Part shown: positions 56,701-64,000 of the stretch, in pieces
Position numbering within the stretch: position 1 is the first letter of the stretch
How the letters are laid out: the number at the start of each line of letters is the position of its first letter
The notes under the pieces: model-generated
What the model was told of the DNA's origin: nothing
The model's database searches: none
The model's input: the letters and a program-made list of their open reading frames with translations, nothing else
Source of the DNA: Apostichopus japonicus
Lineage: Eukaryota; Echinodermata; Holothuroidea; Aspidochirotida; Stichopodidae
Length of the DNA stretch: 64,000 nt
Assembly: GCF_037975245.1 (NCBI RefSeq)
Contig: NC_092575.1
Coordinates: forward strand, 263,001 to 327,000
Reading direction: 5' to 3'
Position numbers and translations under genes: made by a program

Positions 56701-59700
56701 TCAAGCCAGCTATGTTCAGAGTAGTATGCCCTGCATGTATCAAACAAAAGGTTTAAGCATTACCACACAAACCTAAACATCAAAACCAGCAACAGAGTAT
56801 GCCCTGCATGTATAAAACGAAAAGTTTAAGCATCACCACACAAACCTAAACATCAAAACCAGCAACAGAGTATGCCCTACATGTATAAAACGAAAAGTTT
56901 AAGCACCACCACACAAACTTAAACATCAAAGCGATGCACAAACAGACTATGCCCTGCATGTATAGAACAAAACATGTCGGTATATATATGCATAATAATG
57001 TAAACTAGTGACCTATTACTGTTTTGTTTTTCAGTTTCCACTTCCTCACACCAGAGGTAGCTCACATGGCGCTTCCAGAATACTGCGCTCCTCATATGAT
57101 AAACCCTTGTATTCTCATATGACTGTGGAGGCCATGCTGCTCTGGAAGAAACTTGAGCAGGAAACCAAAACTAAACTTTTCAGGTACTGTAGCTATGTTG
57201 ATCTCTTGCAGTAGACTGTGTGACTAATTGTTGCTTGTAGCGGACTCTTAGACTTAATTGTTGCTTGTTATGGACTCTCGAAGAATATGCTTCATTCAAT
57301 GGACCCTGCAGTATTATTAAAGAAGATACATTAGTGGGAACAGTAGTGTCTGTTACTTCCAATGTATAATAAATATTTCTTTATGGTGTTAAGAGTCAAA
57401 AGCTGATTTTAAATGGCTGTCCAGTACAATTGTCTAAGGTAAGAGGTCTTGTTGGATAACCAACCAAAATATTTGTAGCACTTACTTGCACCAGCTGCCA
57501 CTGTACATTTGCCTTATTAGACATCAAAGTTTGTCATCTTTTTATAAGAAAGTGCAGCTACTTAAAAGAAAGTCTCAAGTAAATAGATTAGATAGTTCCA
57601 ATCGGGTTTTCTGTTTCATTCATTATCCTTTTAAAGAAAAACAGGTATTTTGGTAATTGACAAAGCGCCATATGAAGAGTTTGAGAAGAGTTGCAAGTCT
57701 GTTGTTGAGTGTGGAGGACAGTACCAGGAAATTAGCCCAGAGGAACTAGAACGAAGATATCCAGGTGTAATGAGTCTACCTGTTGGCCATAGAATTTACA
57801 TGGAAAATGACGCAGGTACTCTGAAGGCAGATAAAGCACTAATATCACTTCGGGTAAGCTTAGAGTGAGCTCCGTAAAGTCTGTGTTCTGTATATGAACA
57901 TGTTAGCTTTCTGATTATCATAAATGTTGTGCAGTAGAGTTGAAAAACAATTACTCGATAATACTTTGTAAAATTGTTATAGTTATGATCCAACTAAGCT
58001 GGATTAGATATATGTTAAAATGACCTTAGGTTTCATCTAGTGAGGGACCACTCATTATCATTTGTTAAAACATGACTTGACCATCCATTTAAGCCTCATA
58101 CAATGTACTACCAAAGGTAAGTTTCCATACGTAATAAATGCCTGACTTTCCATATCACAGGAACAGATTAAATGCTTTGGTGGCCTGATTCAGGATGAAG
58201 AGAAAGTACAGCACATATTTCCAGGTGAAATTGTGACTGTCAGAACAAACAAAAGAACTTATAAGACCAAACATCTCATCGTTACTGCTGGTGCTTGGAC
58301 GTCAGATCTCCTGAAACCACTGGGAATGAACCTACCCCTGAGTGTGAGTATCTTTCATGTTATAGTGATGTAGTACAGTGGATAATGTAGGGAGAGGTAC
58401 CCCTCTTTGGTTCTACTACTTGAAGGGAGTAATTTGATAGAATCAAGACCATGTGTGGATTACCTTCAATGAGTCATTTCTATTTATCACCAAATAAAGT
58501 CAGTTATTCAAATCTTTAAGTTGATTTATAAATTGGCTGATTACAGTTTCAATTACTTTTCTATACTTTGAAATTTTTACTTGAATTTGCTCAGGTTGTT
58601 CTGTATTTAATCTTGCATTGTCTTTCTGCAATATGATTGTCTTTTTATCTCTCAAAGGTTGAACGTATCTCGGTATGCTACTGGAAAGAAAGGGTTCCAG
58701 GATCAAGCAAGAAGCTACCTGTGTTTATTGACTACTCTCAAGATATGTATGGTTTGCCCTGCAGTGAGTACAGCGGCCTAATGAAGGTTAGTCAACCTGT
58801 CCGGTAAATTAAAGAATGTTCTACGACGAAGGACATTTGTTTCTGAAATCCTTCTTAGATGAGGTTATAATATGACTTAATATCTGACTGCTGCATAACT
58901 AATCCCTCACTAGTTAGTATCATTGCCATTAAATAGGTCGAAAGAATTAACCTCTATTAAGAAAACCTTGACTCCATTTTTGTAAAATATCAGTGATTTA
59001 TCTCAATTAATCACTGCCACAGTATGCTGGTAGTAGTATGCTCCCTGTGTGTTTCTATATGATGTACCTGCCAGTAGTAGTATGCTCCCTGTGTGTATCT
59101 ATATGATGTACCTGCCAGTAGTAGTATGCTCCCTGTGTGTATCTATGATGTACCTGCCAGTAGTAGTATGCTCCCTGTGTGTATCTATATGATGTACCTG
59201 CCAGTAGTAGTATGCTCCCTGTGTGTATCTATATGATGTACCTGCCAGTAGTAGTATGCTCCCTGTGTGTATCTATGATGTACCTGCCAGTAGTAGTATG
59301 CTCCCTGTGTGTTTCTATATGATGTACCTGCTAGTAGTAGTATGCTCCCTGTGTGTATCTATGATGTACCTGCCAGTAGTAGTATGCTCCCTGTGTGTAT
59401 CTATATCAACGAGGTAAATGAATCTGGAGAAACTATCACACAGTAAATACGCGCGTACGCGCGTACCATGTATGGAGGGTCATGTGATGTGTTCCAGGGT
59501 GGTACTAATATACTACTCTCCCTATTACGCATGATGATTTCACCCAACCAGTACCTAAATGTGTTTGCGTGCTTAGAGCAGCAGACGACACCCGTTACCT
59601 AGCAATAACCGTGCCTGTAGCCTAACGTGATAGCTATATTCCCGTCGAGCAGCATTAGGCTCTGTTCCATGGAGAATTCCGTAGTTGCACTGAACTAAAC

Positions 59701-62700
59701 ATTTCCCATTTCTACATTCACTTATAGCGTGTAGTAATAACGTTAGGCCATATGAGACAAAGCTTGCCCCTAGAGCTGTATTAATAAGTAAGATTATGTA
59801 GAAAGCCTGCCTTCATTCAAGAGAATAAGGTTGAACGTTAGCATATTAGCACTATTTCGTAGGCCTGAAGTACCAGTACATTCTTATGCCGTTAGTTCCC
59901 ATGTCCGAACCGACCAATCTTTCACGAAGTCACTAACACTGTTCTCGAACTGCTACAGAGAAATATCAGTATAGTACCACCCTGGAACACATCACATGAC
60001 CCTCCATACATGGTACGCGCGCACCCAATTGACATGAATCCTCCAGATTCATTTACCTCGTTGATCTATATGATGTACCTGCCAGTAGTAGTATGCTCCC
60101 TGTGTGTATCTATATGATGTACCTGCCAGTAGTAGTATGCTCCCTGTGTGTATCTATGATGTACCTGCCAGTAGTAGTATGCTCCCTGTGTGTATCTATA
60201 TGATGTACCTGCCAGTAGTAGTATGCTCCCTGTGTGTTTCTATATGATGTACCTGCCAGTAGTAGTATGCTCCCTGTGTGTTTCTATATGATGTACCTGC
60301 CAGTAGTAGTATGCTCCCTGTGTGTATCTATATGATGTACCTGCCAGTAGTAGTATGCTCCCTGTGTGTTTCTATATGATGTACCTGCTCCCTGTGTGTA
60401 TCTATATGATATACCTGCCAGTAGTAGTATGCTCCCTGTGTGTATCTATAATGTACCTGCCAGTAGTAGTATGCTCCCTGTGTGTATCTATAATGTACCT
60501 GCCAGTAGTAGTATGCTCCCTGTGTGTTTCTATGATGTACCTGCCAGTAGTAGTATGCTCCCTGTGTGTTTCTATGATGTATGCTGGTAGTTGTATGCTC
60601 CCTGTGTGTATCTATAATGTACCTGCCAGTAGTAGTATGCTCCCTGTTTGTTTCTATGATGTGTATCTATGATGTACCTGCCTGATAAAACACCCATAAT
60701 GTATCTGTTACACGTAGCATATGTACCCAGCCTGTACACAACTAATATGTCCCTTGTATGTATAAGTACTGTGCAGTTATGGTCTCCCTATTAAAGGCAG
60801 GGAGGGCTAGTGATAACTGACTATAGAGTATTTTTAGCACTGTATGATTCCATACCCTTATAATTGCTTTAATGAAGTTGGTTAAAGCAAGGCGGTAAAA
60901 GCAATGATGAAACAAGATACATCTCTCACATAGTAATTAAGTGTTTGTTCTGCTTGTGAATGGTTGAAAACTAGCATACTGTAGTGTGTAAATGTCTCTC
61001 ACATAGTAAGTGTTTGTTCTGCTTGCATGTGAATGGTTGTAAACTAGCATACTGTAGTGTGTAAATGTTTCTCACATAGTAAGTGTTTGTTCTGCTTGTG
61101 AATGGTTGTAAACTAGCATACTGTAGTGTGTAAATGTCTCTCACATAGTAAGTGTTTGTTCTGCTTGCATGTGAATGGTTGTAAACTAGCATACTGTAGT
61201 GTGTAAATGTTTCTCACATAGTAAGTGTTTGTTCTGCTTGTGAATGGTTGTAAACTAGCATACTGTAGTGTGTAAATGTATTTGTAAAATTCCAGTCTGC
61301 TGCTGGCCATTTTGTACCTTCCTTTTGTAGTTTTAATTCCTTTGTTTCTCTAAGACAATGTCATGTTTGATGTTAACTCTGATTAGTGGGACATTTGGTA
61401 ATTGCTGATCTTACAGGTGTGTGAACACAGCGGTGTAAAGATCACTCACCCTGACAAAAGAGATGCCACCTTTAACCAGACCAAAGATTTGAACTTCATC
61501 TGTGATTATGTCAGAGAAAATTTACCAGGGCTTGAGTCCAAACCAGCTATTGTGGAGTCCTGCATGTACACAGTAAGATACTCAATAAGTTTTACGGCTA
61601 CTAAAAGAGATGCATTGCATACATATAAAAACAATACATTGAGAATTAGCTAAATGATGCTTATAAGTGTAAAATAACTTCACAATCTAATCTTGCCAAA
61701 GATAAAAAATTGGACTTCAATGATATATGACAGTTTGCAGGATGCCAAACAAACTCTGTGTTATGCATAACAATGTGCTTAAATTTATGCTAATTTAGTC
61801 GACATGTATATTCATAAGTGTAGCTTACCACTTTCCTCTTTGTTTTCAATCAGTTAAATCAATTAACTACAACAACTGATAGAGGTACCTACTGGTCATT
61901 AGCCTAATTAAACATTTGAAATTGTCTTTTTGTTTACTTCCCTACAGCTTACCCCAGACTCTGACTTTGTTATTGATACATTGCCCAGATATCCCAATAT
62001 TGCATTTGGTGCTGGCTTTTCAGGTAAGGATTCATATTAAATGACAGTTAAACAAGGTAACATGTGACTAATGAAGAGTCAATGTAGTCAAACAAGCCAG
62101 GATCATGTCAATGGGCAGGGGAGGGGAGGGGGATAAGGTGTGGATCATTCCTCTTCCCTCCTCTTACAATGACAATTCAGTCTTGTGCTCTGCAGTTCTC
62201 TTCATATGTGTTTGTATTCAGGTACACTGTGAACCATTTCTAGGATCAAACCACATAGTAGCTGGTATGTTTATGATACATTTAAAGCATCTTGTAATGT
62301 AATTTTCAGATGCTTTGGACACCATGTTGAGGGTGATCATGAAAGGGAAAAGTACATGCATCCAAAAACATGGAAAATTCAAGGATACTTTATATAAAGG
62401 AGTGACTTGTATTACGCGAAAATAAATGAAGCTAACTTCTTCCTGACTTCAAAAGAGTCCAACAAGAATGCATACTAGGCGTCCACCAAGAATGCAAAGC
62501 AAGGCGTCCACCAAGAATGCAAACTAGGCGTCCACCAAGAATGAAAAACTGGGCGTCCACCAAGAATGCAAAACAAGGCGTCCACCAAGAATGCAAAACC
62601 AGGTGTCCACCAAGAGTGCAAAACAAGGTGTCCACCAAGAATGCAAAACCAGGGGTCCACCAAGAATGCAAGACCAGGGGTCCACCAGAATGCAAAACAA

Positions 62701-63168
62701 GGCGTCCACCAAGAATGCAAAACAAAGCATCCACCAAGAATGCAAACTAGGCATCCACCAAAATCCAAATCCAGGGGAACAAAGCTTGAGAATCCTGTTT
62801 TGCACACAAGTGTATAGACTTCTGAATGGTAGATTCTGAACAAAGGCGGCAGCTAGAGACCTTAGAGAGGGTGATTGGGGAGGCAGCTAGAGACCTTAGA
62901 GAGGGTGATTGGGGATGCAGTGCAACAATGTTACCAGTTCTTAGGCTAGATCGGAGATATATAGGGATTGGGATGTGAGGTGTGATGTAAGTTTTCATCA
63001 TTCACAACATAACATATTTTCATCCTTTCTTCAGGTCATGGATTTAAGATGGCTCCCGTGGTTGGACGGATATTAGGTGAACTTGTCTTTGGGGATAAAT
63101 TGTCGTATGACATCACATCTCTGAGTGCCAAGAGGTTTGCCAAGTATTCTGATTCCTCCAAACTTTGA
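53740..63168 (+). CDS. PIPOX: peroxisomal sarcosine/pipecolate oxidase
   Basis: Exons: 53740-53755 (putative), 56299-56408, 57035-57183, 57637-57853, 58161-58343, 58658-58786, 61417-61572, 61948-62023, 63035-63168. The model gives 389 residues (human PIPOX has 390). PIPOX is a flavoenzyme of the monomeric sarcosine oxidase family that oxidises L-pipecolate, sarcosine and, more slowly, L-proline, releasing hydrogen peroxide. The dinucleotide-binding motif IVIGGGIVG lies at residues 15-23, then HTRGSSHGASRIL, the family flavin-site loop. ESCMYT supplies the cysteine (about 317) that binds FAD covalently. GAGFSGHGFKMAPVVG closes the FAD domain. The protein ends in SKL, a canonical peroxisomal targeting signal. 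If the 16-base first exon is not used, translation starts at the ATG at 56310, giving 380 residues. Confidence 0.93.
54020..55674. mobile_element. 1.65 kb hAT-like element in PIPOX intron 1
   Basis: Ends CAGTGGCGTAGCCAAGG and CCTGGCTACGCCACTG are inverted. Flanking words CGCATGAA (54012-54019) and CGGATGAA (55675-55682) match 7 of 8. The interior holds a younger MITE (54163-54567), G/C/CA tracts (54810-54900) and two reverse-oriented copies of the shared core (about 55393-55416 and 55565-55590). No intact transposase is present. Confidence 0.8.
54163..54567. mobile_element. hAT-type MITE, copy 2 of the GGCGTAGGAAGG family (nested)
   Basis: Begins TAGTGGCGTAGGAAGG (first base changed from CA) and ends GTTCCTACGCCCTTG, with perfect 8-base duplication GTCTCGAA (54155-54162, 54568-54575). 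It matches the copy at 30563-30941 throughout, plus a 40-base insertion near 54400. It is nested inside the element 54020-55674, so it is the younger insertion. Confidence 0.88.
55675..56298. other. PIPOX intron 1, right part
   Basis: No repeat or exon recognised between the transposon and the acceptor at 56287-56298. Confidence 0.45.
56299..56408 (+). CDS. PIPOX: PIPOX exon 2
   Basis: Acceptor ATTTGCTTTCAG, donor TTGGATCAG|GTAAAT. It contains an ATG at 56310 and the Rossmann motif YDCIVIGGGIVGTSSVYHL with the GxGxxG pattern, then KKTLLLDQ ending in the acidic residue expected after the second strand. Confidence 0.92.
56695..56965. repeat. intronic tandem array, ~70-base unit, about 4 copies
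   Basis: GTATGCCCTGCATGTATAAAAC, AAGTTTAAGCA.CACCACACA and CTAAACATCAAAACCAGC recur. Located in a PIPOX intron. Confidence 0.85.
57035..57183 (+). CDS. PIPOX: PIPOX exon 3
   Basis: Acceptor TTTGTTTTTCAG, donor CTTTTCAG|GTACTG, phase 0 to 2. It contains HTRGSSHGASRILRSSYDK, the most conserved family block. Confidence 0.93.
57637..57853 (+). CDS. PIPOX: PIPOX exon 4
   Basis: The acceptor is CCTTTTAAAG (57627-57636), not the CAG eight bases later, because only this choice keeps the frame: FRKTGILVIDK, matching the family's RQTGLL strand. Donor CTTCGG|GTAAGC, phase 2 to 0. It encodes SPEELERRYPGVMSLP. Confidence 0.9.
58161..58343 (+). CDS. PIPOX: PIPOX exon 5
   Basis: Acceptor CCATATCACAG, donor CCCCTGAGT|GTGAGT, phase 0 to 0. 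It encodes KTKHLIVTAGAWTSDLLKPL, the ATG/TAGAW FAD-domain motif of this family. Confidence 0.92.
58658..58786 (+). CDS. PIPOX: PIPOX exon 6
   Basis: Acceptor TTATCTCTCAAAG, donor CTAATGAAG|GTTAGT; 43 codons. It encodes VCYWKERVPG and MYGLPCSEYSGLMK, substrate-domain strands matching YGLP..E.PG.K in the family. Confidence 0.92.
59030..60690. repeat. intronic ~44-base tandem array, split by a transposon
   Basis: Units of TATGATGTACCTGCCAGTAG + TAGTATGCTCCCTGTGTGTATC, 42-46 bases, occupy 59030-59406 and 60064-60690 (about 23 copies). Two subtypes differ by GTATC/GTTTC and by TATATGATG/TATGATG. A 657-base element interrupts the array. Confidence 0.92.
59407..60063. mobile_element. 657-base element with long inverted ends inside the PIPOX array
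   Basis: The outer inverted repeat CAACGAGGTAAATGAATCTGGA / inverse is perfect over about 24 bases. Further in, CCATGTATGGAGGGTCATG and GTGATGTGTTCCAGGGTGGTA pair with their inverse, giving arms of about 110 bases with a gap. Flanking ATCTATAT (59399-59406, 60064-60071) is an 8-base duplication consistent with the intact array phrase GTATCTATATGATG. CpG-rich GCGCGTACGCGCG lies in the left arm. Non-coding. Confidence 0.85.
60930..61280. repeat. intronic tandem array, 63-71-base unit, 5 copies
   Basis: CTCACATAGTAAGTGTTTGTT and GTAAACTAGCATACTGTAGTG recur; units with and without GCATGT alternate. Located in PIPOX intron 6 before exon 7. Confidence 0.9.
61417..61572 (+). CDS. PIPOX: PIPOX exon 7
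   Basis: Acceptor GCTGATCTTACAG, donor ATGTACACA|GTAAGA; 52 codons. It encodes ...YVRENLPGLESKPAIVESCM, with the cysteine that carries FAD in this family. Confidence 0.93.
61948..62023 (+). CDS. PIPOX: PIPOX exon 8
   Basis: Acceptor TTACTTCCCTACAG, donor GGCTTTTCAG|GTAAGG, phase 0 to 1. It encodes TPDSDFVIDTLPRYPNIAFG and AGFSG. Confidence 0.93.
62462..62765. repeat. intronic tandem array, ~25-base unit, about 12 copies
   Basis: GGCGTCCACCAAGAATGCAA with AAC(A/C)A variants. It creates overlapping false open frames on both strands (TRRPPRMKN-like and its reverse WWTPCFAFL). A 36-base unit (GGCAGCTAGAGACCTTAGAG...) is also doubled at 62845-62915. Confidence 0.92.
63035..63168 (+). CDS. PIPOX: PIPOX exon 9 (stop, peroxisomal signal)
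   Basis: Acceptor TCCTTTCTTCAG; open to TGA at 63166-63168. It encodes GHGFKMAPVVGRILGELVFG and the C-terminus SSKL, whose last three residues are the PTS1 import signal. Confidence 0.94.
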
Positions 63169-63244
63169 AATCCATCAGACAGATTGAAGACGGCCTGAAG
63201 CTCTGCATGATGGGTTGTGGCTGATCTTGTATATCTCCATGGTG

Positions 63245-63250
63245 ATTAAA
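63245..63250 (+). terminator. PIPOX: candidate PIPOX poly(A) signal ATTAAA
   Basis: ATTAAA 77 bases after the stop codon. It is a common variant signal, but use cannot be proven from sequence. Confidence 0.35.
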
Positions 63251-63559
63251 TGAAATATTTAGTACTACAGCAGTACTACTCTATAAATGGTTGATTGCGT
63301 GATAAGCCTTAATAGGACACTGAAACGTAAAGTAAAGACGATTGTGAGAAACAGTTTACATATGAAAAGAAAAATTGGCTTGCATAGGATCAGAGGAGTC
63401 ATGCGATGCACAAAGATAGAAACTAACAGATAGAAACAATGAAGGTTTACAATGTACTACAGTTTGGGCTGAGTAAATGTAGGGCAGCTTTCAGCAGTTG
63501 AAACTGTCTACAATTATCTGCTGTTTTTCAAATATCAAAACCTGCAGAAATACTGGCAA
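63251..63559. other. 3' flank of PIPOX, nothing recognised
   Basis: Single-copy-looking sequence before the next tandem array. Confidence 0.4.
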
Positions 63560-63564
63560 ATGTA

Positions 63565-64000
63565 AACGACACAATCTATTAGTTAATCAATATTGTCCTA
63601 CGGTTGGGTATTATCTATTAGTTATTCAACATTGTCCTACGGTTGGGTTTGTCTATTAGTTATTCAACATTGTCCTATGTGTGGGTTTGTCTATTAGTTA
63701 TTCAACATTGTCCTACGGTTGGGTTTATCTATTAGTTATTCAACGTTGTACTACTGTATGTGTGGGTTTGTCTATTAGTTATTCAACATTGTCGTATGGT
63801 TGGGTATTATCTATTAGTTATTCAACATTGTACTACGGTTGGGTATTATCTATTAGTTATTCAACATTGTCCTATGTGTGGGTTTGTCTATTAGTTATTC
63901 AACATTGTCCTACGGTTGGGTTTATCTATTAGTTATTCAACGTTGTACTACTGTATGTGTGGGTTTGTCTATTAGTTATTCAACATTGTCGTATGGTTGG
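63565..64000. repeat. tandem array, 36-43-base unit, runs off the window
   Basis: GTCTATTAGTTATTCAACAT + TGTCCTACGGTTGGGTTT with GTGTGGG and TATCTATTAG variants. About 12 copies; a block of several units (63640-63790) recurs at 63850-64000, indicating higher-order duplication. Confidence 0.9.

Noticed and set aside
62432-62843. Several open frames on both strands with WWTPCFAFLVD or KTRCPPRMQN repeats
   Set aside because: Products of a ~25-base tandem array in the last PIPOX intron.

Overview
The window is animal (metazoan) nuclear DNA. It has spliced genes with GT-AG introns, AT-rich introns full of minisatellites, tRNA-derived SINEs, decayed LINE reverse-transcriptase pieces and many short DNA transposons. 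There is no operon organisation, CRISPR array or prokaryotic signal. The protein families and the dispersed repeats (arrays around a TGACCTTTGACCT motif, GCGCCACCATGG cores, CAGTGGCGTAGCC-type transposon ends) suggest a marine invertebrate, perhaps an echinoderm. That assignment is an inference with low confidence.

Layout. (1) 1-14656, minus strand: the 5' part of a gene whose first coding exon (13702-14656) resembles the N-terminus of BCR-type RhoGEF/RhoGAP proteins. A second, phase-compatible exon lies at 6040-6143. The long intron and the flank beyond exon 2 hold a 2.3 kb satellite with higher-order structure, a hAT-type element with a nested element, a 1.2 kb foldback-type element and dispersed repeats. 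(2) 14657-18530: divergent intergenic region with an L1/Tx1-like LINE relic and a SINE. (3) 18531-26465, plus strand: ARMC5-like gene, armadillo repeats followed by a C-terminal BTB domain, about 1329 residues, with a 17-residue coding minisatellite. (4) 27193-28661, minus strand: a decayed rhodopsin-type GPCR split by a 550 bp transposon with a perfect 8-bp target duplication. (5) 28758-36500: transposon-rich intergenic DNA. (6) 36814-47219, plus strand: proline dehydrogenase, ten coding exons, 538 residues, with a tandemly amplified exon/5' splice-site segment. (7) 47299-51060: a 34-bp tandem array that repeats AATAAA directly after the PRODH stop codon and is interrupted by two transposons. 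(8) 53740-63168, plus strand: peroxisomal sarcosine/pipecolate oxidase (PIPOX), nine exons, 389 residues, ending in the peroxisomal signal SKL. (9) 63560-64000: another minisatellite, cut by the window end.

How the genes relate. PRODH (mitochondrial proline oxidation) and PIPOX (peroxisomal oxidation of cyclic and N-methyl amino acids) lie in tandem and act on chemically related substrates. ARMC5-like (in vertebrates a BTB substrate adaptor for a CUL3 ubiquitin ligase) and the BCR-like gene have no obvious functional link to them. Splice phases were followed by hand through PRODH, PIPOX and ARMC5. All three give complete reading frames.

I found no clearly new multi-gene system. The most unusual signals are the five-fold 154-bp amplification of a PRODH exon end with its splice donor, the AATAAA array behind PRODH, the precise transposon empty sites preserved by tandem arrays, the GPCR disrupted by a hAT-type element, and a roughly 100-bp core shared by transposons with different ends.
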